21,243 bases of DNA, from assembly GCA_003663355.1 (NCBI GenBank), contig QMZV01000008.1:1-21243 (forward strand), in the 5' to 3' direction. Both the position numbers and the translations under genes were made by a program. Below are positions 1 through 6,434 of the stretch, piece by piece (positions within the stretch are counted from its first letter, which is position 1; the number at the start of each line of letters is the position of its first letter). The stretch comes from Candidatus Aenigmatarchaeota archaeon. Its GTDB lineage: Archaea; Aenigmatarchaeota; Aenigmatarchaeia; QMZS01. The notes under the pieces are model-generated. The model made no database searches. It was not told the origin of the DNA and worked only from the letters and a program-made list of their open reading frames with translations.

Positions 1-1
1 A

Positions 2-223
2 TCCTATTTTTCAATTTGCCTTATTACTCCGATTTTACTTCTTGTCCAATTAATACCAATTTCAATCTCGGGGATTGGAACAAGAGAAGGAACTTCGGTT
101 TTACTTTTATCTAATTTCGGAATTCCTCCAGAACTTGCGATTGCCTTTTCCTTAGGAATTTTGATTGAGGATTATATTCTTGGAGGGATTGGATTAGTGT
201 GTTGGTTTAAGATAAAAGAATGA
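2..223 (+). CDS. C-terminal end of a multi-pass membrane protein, flippase/LPG-synthase-TM-like
   Basis: This is an open frame running in from the left edge and ending at TGA 221-223; about 73 residues are visible. It is hydrophobic and carries PISISGIGTREG, then a helix, then GIPPELAIAFSLGI and a final helix. That arrangement resembles the C-terminal end of the lysylphosphatidylglycerol synthase transmembrane / AglD-type family (Pfam LPG_synthase_TM), where a proline-rich loop followed by G-x-G-x-R-E is typical. Such proteins act in lipid or lipid-linked sugar transfer at the membrane. The family call rests on this short motif only, so another polytopic family is possible. The start and most of the protein lie outside the window. 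Confidence 0.5.
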   Translation, partial: SYFSICLITPILLLVQLIPISISGIGTREGTSVLLLSNFGIPPELAIAFSLGILIEDYILGGIGLVCWFKIKE

Positions 224-240
224 TTTGTTTTAGTTAGAAA

Positions 241-258
241 ATTATAACAGTGTAATAA
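241..258. repeat. 18-bp dispersed repeat with dyad symmetry, copy 1
   Basis: The sequence attataacagtgtaataa occurs here and again, exactly, at 6503-6520. It is an imperfect palindrome (TTAT-x-ACA-x-TGT-x-ATAA). This copy lies 17 bases after the stop of the upstream membrane protein. A regulator-binding dyad or an element linked to 3' ends are both possible. The function is unknown. Confidence 0.6.
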
Positions 259-310
259 TTTTGTATTATAAATTGATGAACTTTGTATTATCAACCTAAC
301 TTTATGTTTT

Positions 311-337
311 TTCGCTCAAATTTCGTATATTTGCGAT
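311..337 (+). repeat. 26/27-bp direct repeat, left copy flanking the GNAT-ASCH pair
   Basis: The sequence here matches 1288-1313 except for one extra T. Its core cgtatatttgcg also occurs inverted at 1239-1250. The two direct copies bracket the two-gene GNAT-ASCH unit. Confidence 0.6.
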
Positions 338-403
338 TATGTGTAATTTTTGGCAGCGTTTGAAAAAGAAAATTTTATAGATAATTTAAAAAATGTCTCT
401 ATT

Positions 404-856
404 ATGCCAATTAGAAAAGTAGAACTAAAAGACAAAGAAGAATTAGAAGAGTTAGCAAATAAATATTTAGTGCCTTTGTATGGTGATCAAACTAAAGCTT
501 TAAATGAGTGGCTTACTGGGTATAATTACAAGCATGCGTGGGTATTTGAAGCTGATAATGGAGAAATAGAGGGGCTTGTTGCCGTTTCTGATAAGCCTGA
601 TAAAAATTATGTTAAACTTTCTACTTTAGTTGTCAAAGAAGAATACCTAAATAAAGGAATTGGTAAATCCCTTCTTGAAGTAGCTTTAGAATATGCTAAA
701 AAATCGGGGAAGAAAGAAATCTCTGTAACTGTAGGAGAAGATGTAGAAGATAGTTTTCATTTCTTTAAAAAGTATGATTTTAAACTAAAAAAAGAATTAC
801 AGGATAAATATAGAGAAGGTAAAAAAGAATTAGTTTTGGTGAGGGAAATAAAATGA
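404..856 (+). CDS. GNAT-family N-acetyltransferase
   Basis: A 150-residue protein of the GCN5-related acetyltransferase family, which moves an acetyl group from acetyl-CoA to an amine; the substrate cannot be told from sequence. Motif A is clear: a beta strand (STLVVKEEYL, about residues 71-80) followed by the pyrophosphate loop NKGIGKS and the helix LLEVALEYAKK. The end (DSFHFFKKYDFKLKKEL) is the usual 'lone helix, then F-x-K-x-GF' part of the fold. The frame is open back to a TTG at 350, but ATG 404 gives the typical GNAT start (MPIRKVELKD) and has an AT-rich box (aattttatag, near 371-380) about 26 bases upstream, as for other genes here. The last four bases overlap the next start (ATGA), so the two are co-transcribed. 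Confidence 0.85.
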   Translation: MPIRKVELKDKEELEELANKYLVPLYGDQTKALNEWLTGYNYKHAWVFEADNGEIEGLVAVSDKPDKNYVKLSTLVVKEEYLNKGIGKSLLEVALEYAKKSGKKEISVTVGEDVEDSFHFFKKYDFKLKKELQDKYREGKKELVLVREIK

Positions 857-1176
857 GAAGATTGTTTCTCAAACAAAAATATCTCAATTATATCCTTGAA
901 GGTAAAAAAACTTTAGAGGGCAGGGTTGGTTATGATAATATAAGAAGATTTAAAATTGGTGATTATGTCTATCTTAATGGAAAATATAAAGCTCAGATAG
1001 TTGGTATAAGAAAATATTCTACTTTTGCGGAAGCTCTAAGTGAAGAAAATTATAAACTCCTTATCCCAGATGCCAACTCAATTAAGGAAGCAATAGAAGT
1101 ATATAATAACTTATATCCTCTCTGGAAACAAAAAAATTTCGGTGTTTATATTTTTGAAATTAAATATCCTGTGTAG
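853..1176 (+). CDS. ASCH domain (PUA-like fold) protein
   Basis: A 107-residue protein that is essentially one ASCH domain. Characteristic pieces are the N-terminal F-L-K-x-K-Y-L-x-x-I-L-x-G-KKTLEGR (about residues 5-24), the following KIGDYVYL, the strand IVGIRKYSTFAEAL, and the C-terminal GVYIFEIKY. ASCH domains resemble PUA RNA-binding domains and are thought to bind RNA or act on modified nucleosides; some have amidohydrolase activity. The exact role here is not known. It is translationally coupled to the GNAT gene by a 4-base overlap, which hints at a joint modification or sensing task. The unit is flanked by direct repeats. Confidence 0.8.
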   Translation: MRRLFLKQKYLNYILEGKKTLEGRVGYDNIRRFKIGDYVYLNGKYKAQIVGIRKYSTFAEALSEENYKLLIPDANSIKEAIEVYNNLYPLWKQKNFGVYIFEIKYPV

Positions 1177-1238
1177 TTTCGCGCAACTTCGGAACTTTCT
1201 CTTCGTTTTGCTCGTCTCACCCTAACTGGACAACTAAC

Positions 1239-1250
1239 CGCAAATATACG
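1239..1250 (-). repeat. Inverted copy of the cgtatatttgcg core
   Basis: cgcaaatatacg here is the exact reverse complement of 1300-1311. The two could pair as a 12-bp stem around a 49-base loop in the spacer between the ASCH and HD genes. The same core occurs at 324-335. Confidence 0.55.
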
Positions 1251-1287
1251 CTCCCGCAATTAGAGATTGCTCTACATAAATTTAATC

Positions 1288-1313
1288 TTCGCTCAAATTC
1301 GTATATTTGCGAT
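1288..1313 (+). repeat. 26-bp direct repeat, right copy flanking the GNAT-ASCH pair
   Basis: Partner of 311-337 (one base of length difference). It lies in a 202-base spacer of mixed composition containing several 'ttcg' stretches, unlike the pure AT spacers elsewhere in the window. Confidence 0.6.
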
Positions 1314-1347
1314 AGAGTACATTCAATTTGAATTGTGGCCTCACAAA

Positions 1348-1357
1348 CTTTATATAG
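1348..1357 (+). promoter_or_regulatory. TATA box of the HD-domain gene
   Basis: ctttatatag lies 22-31 bases before ATG 1379, with no Shine-Dalgarno sequence in between. This spacing implies a transcript starting at or near the AUG. Confidence 0.6.
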
Positions 1358-1378
1358 AAATCCTATTTACCTAATATT

Positions 1379-1975
1379 ATGGAAATGGAAACACTAATTC
1401 AAAAATTTAAAGATCATGTTATTGAAAAATCAAAAAATCCTAATTTCATCCACCACAAATGGTTTGTTAAATATCATTTAGAAATTGTAGAAAAAATTGC
1501 ATTGGAACTTTGTGAGAAATACAAAGACGCTGATAAAAATCTTGTTTTAACTTTAGTTTGGCTTCATGATTATGGAAAAATATTAAATTTTGATAAACAA
1601 TATGAAGAAACTCTATCTAAAGGAAAAGCTAAACTAGAGGAACTTGGATTTCCAAAGCAATTTATAGAAAAAGCAATTTCTTATGTAGATATAATGAATA
1701 AAAAAATGGAAGTTGATCTTAATACTGCACCAATTGAAGTAAAAATAGTTTCTTCTGCTGATGGCGCTTCTCATCTAATAGGTCCATTTTTTTATTTATG
1801 GTGGTATGAAAATTCTGAAAAGCCATTTGAAGAATTAATGCAAGATAATATTAGAAAAGCATTGAAAGATTGGAATAGAAAAATTGTTTTACCGGAAGTT
1901 AGAAGAGCTTTTCAGAATAGACATGATTTTTTGATGGAGCAATGTGGAAACTTTCCAAGTAAATTTTTGGATTAA
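1379..1975 (+). CDS. HD-domain metal-dependent phosphohydrolase
   Basis: A 198-residue protein with the HD-superfamily metal-ligand pattern: H33 in a helix (YHLEIVEK), the H63-D64 doublet in WLHDYGK, and D128 in SSADGASH. HD proteins hydrolyse phosphoester bonds in nucleotides or nucleic acids using divalent metals. The order and spacing match the small uncharacterised HD hydrolases found widely in archaea, and the substrate cannot be predicted. ATG 1379 is followed by a second ATG two codons later (MEMETL); the TATA box position supports 1379. The gene stands alone between two repeat-bearing spacers. Confidence 0.82.
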   Translation: MEMETLIQKFKDHVIEKSKNPNFIHHKWFVKYHLEIVEKIALELCEKYKDADKNLVLTLVWLHDYGKILNFDKQYEETLSKGKAKLEELGFPKQFIEKAISYVDIMNKKMEVDLNTAPIEVKIVSSADGASHLIGPFFYLWWYENSEKPFEELMQDNIRKALKDWNRKIVLPEVRRAFQNRHDFLMEQCGNFPSKFLD

Positions 1976-2026
1976 TCCTCTATCCAAGCCACAACTCAAA
2001 CTCAAAATTGTTTCACTTCGCAAAAC

Positions 2027-2049
2027 TTCTAATAACCCATATATTAGAA
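2027..2049. repeat. 8-bp inverted repeat upstream of the pyrDK fusion
   Basis: TTCTAATA (2027-2034) and TATTAGAA (2042-2049) form a perfect 8-bp stem around a 7-base loop, about 50 bases after the HD-gene stop and 57 before the pyrDK start. It could terminate the upstream transcript or bind a regulator. No poly-T tract follows closely, so a terminator role is weak. Confidence 0.4.
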
Positions 2050-2105
2050 AAAATTCCGATATTCTTCTTTGAAAATGAAAATTTATAAAATTATTTGAAA
2101 TTTTT

Positions 2106-3713
2106 ATGATGGGTATTAGATATAAACTTTTTGAAAAAGAAATTAGTGGCCCTTTTACTATACCTTCAGGAATAATCACAGCAGAGATACAAACCTTAGA
2201 AAAAATTGCAAATGAAATTCCTGAGATTGGAATACTAACAACAAAAAGTGTAGGAATAGAGCCAAACAAAGGAAATAGAGAACCAATTATTGCTCAATAT
2301 GATTATATGTCTTTTATCAATGCTGTTGGATTAAGAAATCCAGGAGCAAAAGAATTTGAAAGAAAGTTAAGCAAAATAACCTTACCAGATGACAAATTTT
2401 TACTAATCTCTATTTTTGGAGCTAATGAAAATGAATTTAGAGAAGTTGCTGAAATTTTATATGAACATGCTGACGGATTTGAATTAAACATTTCTTGTCC
2501 TCATTCAAAAAAATATGGCCAAACTGTAGGGCAGGATGTAATACTTGTGGAAAGAATTGTAAGAGAAGTAAGCTCATTAGGGAAACCGACTTTTGTAAAA
2601 GTTTCTCCAAATTTAGATATAAAAGAAACTGTAAAATACGCGATAAAAGGTGGTGTTTCTGGGATAACTGCTATAAATACAAAAGGTCCTGAGTTGTTTT
2701 TGTATGATAGATATCCAGTTCTTTCAAACAAAGTTGGAGGAGTTTCTGGAAAATCTATTTTTGAGCTTGGATTGAGTTGTGTAAGAAAGATAAGAGAGAT
2801 AACGGATTTACCAATAATTGCTTGCGGTGGTATAGCAACTGCAGAAGATATAAAACAATATAAAAAAGCAGGAGCTAATTATTTCGGAATAGGTTCAGCT
2901 TTAGCAGGAATGTCTACAGAGGAAATAAAAGAATATTTTCACGAATTATTAAAAGATCTTGAAAATGGAACAAATAATGCAAGCAAATTTTTGAAAGAGA
3001 ATTTAAATACAAAGTATAGAAAATATAAAGTAAGAAGGAAGGTAAATTTAGCAGAAGATTTATTTCTTTTGGAATTAGATGATAAAATTGAAACACAATC
3101 AGGACAATTCATTTTTACATGGCTACCAGAAAAAGGAGAAAAACCATTTTCTGTATTTGATGATGAACCTTTAACCTTATTAATTCAAAAGAGAGGTTAT
3201 TTTACAAATTGCTTATCAAAATTAGATAAAGGAAATACAATTTATATAAGAGGCCCTTACGGAAATTCACCAAAAATCAGAGGAAAAACTTTGTTAGTTG
3301 GTGGAGGAACTGGAATAGCAGGCCTTTATCTTTTTGCTAAGAAAAATAAAAATACAGTAGCTGTTTTGGGTGCGAAAGATCAAAAACACTTGCTTTATGA
3401 GAAATTTGAAAATGTTTGTGAAAAGTTGTATTTATTTACAGAAAGTGGAGAAGTTGGTAAAAAGGGTTTAGCCACAGATGATTTAGAAGAAATAATAAAA
3501 AGTGAAACTCCAGACTATTGCATCAATTGTGGACCAGAACAAATGGTAAAAACTGCAATTCAAAAAGAAGCAAAGTATATAAATCCGCAAAACATATACT
3601 CCTCAATAGAATTTTTAACAAGGTGTGGAATTGGATTATGTGGAAGTTGTGCAACTTCAAAAGGTTATAGAAATTGTGTTGATGGAACTTTCTTTAAGAT
3701 AAATCAAATCTAA
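2106..3713 (+). CDS. pyrD-pyrK: Fused dihydroorotate dehydrogenase PyrD-PyrK (class 1B type)
   Basis: A 535-residue fusion of both halves of NAD-linked dihydroorotate dehydrogenase, the fourth step of pyrimidine synthesis. Residues 1 to about 288 are the FMN TIM barrel: TTKSVG (K47), LNISCPH with catalytic C131, KVSPN (165-169), NTKG, GGVSGKS (211-217) and GGIATAEDI. After a short lysine-rich linker, residues from about 303 are PyrK: the FAD site KPFSVFDDEP (347-356), GPYGN (383-387), the nucleotide loop GGGTGIAG (399-406), and a [2Fe-2S] site from C507, C512, C515 and C524. PyrD and PyrK are normally separate neighbouring genes. There is no stop or frame change between the domains here. ATG 2106 is followed directly by another ATG; a TATA-like atttataaaatta (2080-2092) suits either. 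No other pyr gene is in the window. Confidence 0.92.
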   Translation: MMGIRYKLFEKEISGPFTIPSGIITAEIQTLEKIANEIPEIGILTTKSVGIEPNKGNREPIIAQYDYMSFINAVGLRNPGAKEFERKLSKITLPDDKFLLISIFGANENEFREVAEILYEHADGFELNISCPHSKKYGQTVGQDVILVERIVREVSSLGKPTFVKVSPNLDIKETVKYAIKGGVSGITAINTKGPELFLYDRYPVLSNKVGGVSGKSIFELGLSCVRKIREITDLPIIACGGIATAEDIKQYKKAGANYFGIGSALAGMSTEEIKEYFHELLKDLENGTNNASKFLKENLNTKYRKYKVRRKVNLAEDLFLLELDDKIETQSGQFIFTWLPEKGEKPFSVFDDEPLTLLIQKRGYFTNCLSKLDKGNTIYIRGPYGNSPKIRGKTLLVGGGTGIAGLYLFAKKNKNTVAVLGAKDQKHLLYEKFENVCEKLYLFTESGEVGKKGLATDDLEEIIKSETPDYCINCGPEQMVKTAIQKEAKYINPQNIYSSIEFLTRCGIGLCGSCATSKGYRNCVDGTFFKINQI

Positions 3714-3718
3714 ATTTT

Positions 3719-3740
3719 TGGCTTGCTCACGAATTCTTCG
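3719..3740 (+). repeat. Post-stop spacer repeat (TGGCTYGCT type), copy 1
   Basis: Starts 6 bases after the pyrDK stop. It is 18/22 identical to 4942-4963, which starts 6 bases after the next gene's stop; the stop plus T-run before both copies are also similar. Confidence 0.55.
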
Positions 3741-3834
3741 CAACTCTTTAAGTTTACCAAAATTTCCTTAAGTGGAAACTTCTCACAGCATAAGTTAGCA
3801 GAAATTCAAGACCTCACCTATTCAAATAGTAAGT

Positions 3835-3844
3835 TTTTTATATG
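3835..3844 (+). promoter_or_regulatory. TATA box of the TIM-barrel protein gene
   Basis: tttttatatg is centred about 26 bases before ATG 3866, in the leaderless arrangement seen through the window. Confidence 0.5.
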
Positions 3845-3865
3845 TGTATTAATTCAATTAAATAG

Positions 3866-4936
3866 ATGAAAAAAAGATTTATTGTTATTTTATCAGTTAT
3901 TGTAATTATTGTTATTTTATCAATTTTCAAACCACTTATTTTTCCTTCATTGAAAGAGGAACAAGAGCCATTGCGGGGGACTGTTGAAGAAACCTTACGG
4001 GAATTCGAGAGAATTTACCACAAAAAAATAAAATTGGTCTATGTAAATATGCTCACTATGCATGGGCCTTTGTCAGAAGAAAAAGCAAATATTCTTTTGG
4101 AAGAAAACTTGCTTGTCAAAGAAAGATTATCTACAAACACCTATCCTCTTGATGATGGTTTTCAGTATGTAAATGGAGAATTTGTAAAAAATCCGGATGT
4201 GAGAGAAAATACTATAAAAGAACTTTTAGCTGCCAAAAATGCCGGAATGTCCATAAGCTTGGTTTCCAGCTGGTGGACTCCGGAAGGCGACCCGCAATTT
4301 AAAAACATAAAAGAGGTTAAAGAATTTTTGAATGAATATGCGGATATTTTGGTTGAAGAGGCCAAATTTGCAGAAGATTATAAGGTTGAATATTTTGAAT
4401 TATATGAGCCAGATCATTTAGTTTGGCATCAGCCATTCTCTGTTGATGAAGATACAGTTGCTGTGATTGTTAATGAATTCAAAGAAAATGTTGTCCCGAG
4501 AATAAGAAAGGTATATAAGGGAAAGATTGGATACCAAATAGGAAATGCCGGTGACTGGAATTTCACAAAGTTAAATGTATCCTGTCTTGACTATTTTGGT
4601 GTTTTAATTGGTGGGATGTGCGATTTTGATATGTTCAAGCAGAAAGTTGATGAAATCTTTTCTAAAGCAGAGCAACTCTCTAAATCTTCTGGTGTCCAAT
4701 GGGTTATCTCTGAATTATGGATAAATAAAGTCTACGATGAAGAAGGAAACTCCTGTGATTTAACAGATAAAAGAAGCAAATATTATGAGTATGTTTTTGA
4801 AAAAGCCAGGGCAAGCAAAAATTTGAAAGGAATTATGATAGATACTTGGAATGTTGATGAGCCTGGTTTTGAAACCTCTGTAAAAGATACTCCTTCAGAA
4901 CAAACAATAAAGAATTTTTTTGAAAACTGGAATTAA
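3866..4936 (+). CDS. Membrane-anchored TIM-barrel protein resembling clan GH-A glycoside hydrolases
   Basis: A 356-residue protein. Residues 1-4 are basic and 5-25 are strongly hydrophobic, a signal anchor that would place the rest outside the cell. The body has the rhythm of a TIM barrel: LVYVNML (57-63), ISLVSSWW (130-137), VEYFELYEPD (174-183), KIGYQIGNAGDW (220-231), VQWVISELWIN (278-288), GIMIDTWN (322-329). E181 in ELYEPD and E283 in ISELW are about 100 residues apart and sit where clan GH-A enzymes carry the acid/base (end of strand 4) and nucleophile (end of strand 7). An extracellular glycosidase or glycan-binding relative is therefore plausible. I cannot name a GH family, and only a structural comparison could settle it. 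Convergent with the SpoIIM-like gene. Confidence 0.55.
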   Translation: MKKRFIVILSVIVIIVILSIFKPLIFPSLKEEQEPLRGTVEETLREFERIYHKKIKLVYVNMLTMHGPLSEEKANILLEENLLVKERLSTNTYPLDDGFQYVNGEFVKNPDVRENTIKELLAAKNAGMSISLVSSWWTPEGDPQFKNIKEVKEFLNEYADILVEEAKFAEDYKVEYFELYEPDHLVWHQPFSVDEDTVAVIVNEFKENVVPRIRKVYKGKIGYQIGNAGDWNFTKLNVSCLDYFGVLIGGMCDFDMFKQKVDEIFSKAEQLSKSSGVQWVISELWINKVYDEEGNSCDLTDKRSKYYEYVFEKARASKNLKGIMIDTWNVDEPGFETSVKDTPSEQTIKNFFENWN

Positions 4937-4941
4937 ATTTT

Positions 4942-4963
4942 CTGGCTCGCTCCCGAACTCTTC
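4942..4963 (+). repeat. Post-stop spacer repeat (TGGCTYGCT type), copy 2
   Basis: See 3719-3740. It is followed by a GC-richer stretch with a partial inverted repeat (CCC...GGG, near 4974-4990) and a small perfect hairpin, ACACA-AAGA-TGTGT, at 4998-5011. Confidence 0.55.
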
Positions 4964-5010
4964 AGCTTCCTCGCCCTCGCTTCGCTCGGGTCTGCTAACA
5001 CAAAGATGTG

Positions 5011-5023
5011 TGGCTCGCTAACG
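5011..5023 (+). repeat. Short third copy of the TGGCTCGCT repeat
   Basis: tggctcgctaacg repeats the first half of 4942-4963, directly after the ACACA/TGTGT hairpin. Confidence 0.4.
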
Positions 5024-5062
5024 CTTGCCCAAATTCCGCAAACTTCATATATCCCAAAAATA

Positions 5063-5854
5063 TTAAATAATTATAACCTCAACAATTGCCCCAATGAAAA
5101 TAAAAATAATTCCCATTGCGAGTAACAACAAGGAATCTTGCAAAACAAACAAAAAGTGTTTTCTGCTTTCTTTGTGCCTTGCTAAAGCAATTGACAGAAT
5201 TCCTCCAGCAATTCCGGCCAGAATATATCCAGTAAATTCAAAAATTCCATGAGGCAAATAAGAAAGCAAAACTAATGGTATTGAGGGAATACCCATTAAG
5301 TTTTTTGCTCCCTGACCAACAACAACCCCCAAAACACTTGCATTCCAAGAAATCAAAAAAATTGCCCCGGAAGAATAAAATAAAGAAAATGCAAAACAAA
5401 CAACCATCACTCCGATATTGTTGAATAGAATTTTTGAGAAAATTCCGCTTCCTGTCGCATTCCCTGTTATACTGGAAATTGTTAAAATTTGATCCGAGAA
5501 TATTGAAGAAGATATTTTTGTTGGTAAAATAAGATAAGAAACAGAAATTGATAAAGTTATTCCGAGAATAAGATAAAAATAAGCAATAATCAAATCTTTA
5601 TGCCTGCTGAAAAATCCAAGAGAATATAAATAATTCCAGAAATGGTCATATTCGCGCCTTCTTTCCTCATATTTTAACTGTTTTATTGTAAGTGGGAGAA
5701 TTGCAAGAGTGATTAAAAAAACAAGAAAAAGACCTCCTTGATTAAGAAAAGATGATATAATAATTGCAATAATTGTTCCAATAACAGAAAGAAAAAATAA
5801 TCTGCTTGGATGTGACCTAACCTCTTTTATACTCAACAAGGATTCAAGAACCAT
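5063..5854 (-). CDS. SpoIIM-like (stage II sporulation protein M family) integral membrane protein
   Basis: A 263-residue protein with several membrane spans. The family signature is the block NNIGVMVVCFAFSLF followed by the small-residue helix, SWNASVLGVVVG, and then YLPHGIFEFTGYILAGIAGG. In bacteria SpoIIM takes part in engulfment; archaeal relatives are common but uncharacterised, and a general role in membrane shaping or peptide export is only a guess. The frame is open three codons further, to a TTG at 5863, but ATG 5854 is the better start. A TATA-like gtttaaaac (minus strand, about 5869-5877) lies some 20 bases upstream. Divergent from the ferredoxin gene, with 50 bases between starts, and convergent with the TIM-barrel gene. 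Confidence 0.82.
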   Translation of the reverse strand: MVLESLLSIKEVRSHPSRLFFLSVIGTIIAIIISSFLNQGGLFLVFLITLAILPLTIKQLKYEERRREYDHFWNYLYSLGFFSRHKDLIIAYFYLILGITLSISVSYLILPTKISSSIFSDQILTISSITGNATGSGIFSKILFNNIGVMVVCFAFSLFYSSGAIFLISWNASVLGVVVGQGAKNLMGIPSIPLVLLSYLPHGIFEFTGYILAGIAGGILSIALARHKESRKHFLFVLQDSLLLLAMGIIFIFIGAIVEVIII

Positions 5855-5904
5855 AATATACAAAAATTTGTTTTAAACAACTCTTATTTTTTAAATACTA
5901 TTTT

Positions 5905-6216
5905 ATGGAAAAATTTCCGAGTAAAGAGCAGATAAAGAAAAAATTAAGTTGGAAAGAATTGCCGGATGGGGCTGTAATCTCTGTTCCGCAATCAAAAGAA
6001 AATAAAACAGGAAGCTGGGGTTCTTTTAGACCAGCATGGGATAAAGAAAAATGTATTCATTGCGGACTTTGTGCACTATTCTGTCCAGAAAACTGTATTC
6101 CTGTAAAAGATTGGAAAAGATTGGAAACAAATTTAGACTATTGCAAGGGATGCGGGATTTGTGCAAGGGTGTGCCCAGTTAAGGCAATTAAGATGGAATT
6201 GAAAAAGGATAAATGA
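5905..6216 (+). CDS. porD: PorD-type ferredoxin: delta subunit of pyruvate/2-oxoacid:ferredoxin oxidoreductase
   Basis: A 103-residue iron-sulfur protein with two full 4Fe-4S motifs: C50-x2-C53-x2-C56-x3-C60-P and C80-x2-C83-x2-C86-x3-C90-P. The N-terminal extension with TGSWGSFRPAWDKEKC is typical of the delta subunit of archaeal pyruvate:ferredoxin oxidoreductase, not of plain ferredoxins. The subunit passes electrons from the thiamine-diphosphate site to ferredoxin. The alpha, beta and gamma subunits are not next to it; a tRNA gene follows. It may serve subunits encoded elsewhere or work as a free dicluster ferredoxin. The start has a T-rich tttttaaatac just upstream. Confidence 0.85.
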   Translation: MEKFPSKEQIKKKLSWKELPDGAVISVPQSKENKTGSWGSFRPAWDKEKCIHCGLCALFCPENCIPVKDWKRLETNLDYCKGCGICARVCPVKAIKMELKKDK

Positions 6217-6265
6217 CTTAAATTTGTTTTTTTAAAAACTTAATTATAGCCCCGTAGTCTAGTGG

Positions 6266-6278
6266 CCAAAATTTTTGG
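6266..6278 (+). other. Probable 13-nt insertion or mini-intron in the tRNA-Gln D-loop
   Basis: Removing ccaaaatttttgg leaves the normal loop AGTGGTTAA. The piece is self-complementary (CCAAA/TTTGG) and would form a small hairpin. I could not find a convincing four-pair central helix for a splice site, so it might instead be a retained, enlarged D-loop. Ends are ambiguous by one or two bases because of the GG repeat. Confidence 0.5.
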
Positions 6279-6298
6279 TTAAGGATGCTGGCCTTTGG

Positions 6299-6339
6299 AG
6301 ATCAAAGATTTGAGCAACTTTGTTGTGATGATTGAAGCA
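6299..6339 (+). other. tRNA-Gln intron at canonical position 37/38 (41 nt)
   Basis: A complete bulge-helix-bulge is visible: outer helix CTGGC/GCCAG, central four-pair helix CTTT (6293-6296) with GAAG (6334-6337), three-base bulges GG|A and CA|A, and an inner helix GATCA/TGATT. Cutting after 6298 and 6339 restores the seven-base anticodon loop. Confidence 0.88.
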
Positions 6340-6360
6340 AGCCAGCGACCGCGGTTCGAA

Positions 6361-6434
6361 TAAGCCTTTTGGAGCTACCGCTTCCACAAAAGGCTTAAGC
6401 TAAAACCTGATGTAAAACTTGATGAAGTTGAAAA
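6361..6434 (+). other. tRNA-Gln T-loop intron (about 74 nt)
   Basis: The T-loop is split after TTCGAA (position 59/60). The exon TTCG (6355-6358) pairs with TGAA (6429-6432) as a central helix, with AA|T bulges on both sides. Inside is a perfect 10-bp stem (6361-6370 with 6388-6397) and a 5-bp hairpin (AACTT/AAGTT, 6416-6429). Because AAT is repeated at both ends, the exact ends may shift by up to three bases. The inner helix next to the bulges is poor, so this is a relaxed motif. Confidence 0.8.

Noticed and set aside
350..403. TTG-started N-terminal extension of the GNAT protein
   Set aside because: The family starts at the MPIRKVEL segment, and the AT-rich box at 371-380 fits ATG 404.
4974..4990. 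GC-rich partial palindrome as an intrinsic terminator between the convergent genes
   Set aside because: The stem has internal mismatches and no T-run on either side. It is treated as part of the spacer repeat region.
6325..6331. GTGATGA box C-like motif in the tRNA-Gln anticodon intron
   Set aside because: There is no CTGA at a usable distance in the linear or circular intron. The bases are explained by the inner helix of the splice site.
6407..6425. CTGA followed by TTGATGA in the tRNA-Gln T-loop intron, resembling a D'/C' pair of an intron-encoded C/D RNA
   Set aside because: No box C 12 bases upstream of the CTGA and no box D after the TTGATGA, even if the intron is circularised. The first base of the C' box is also not a purine.
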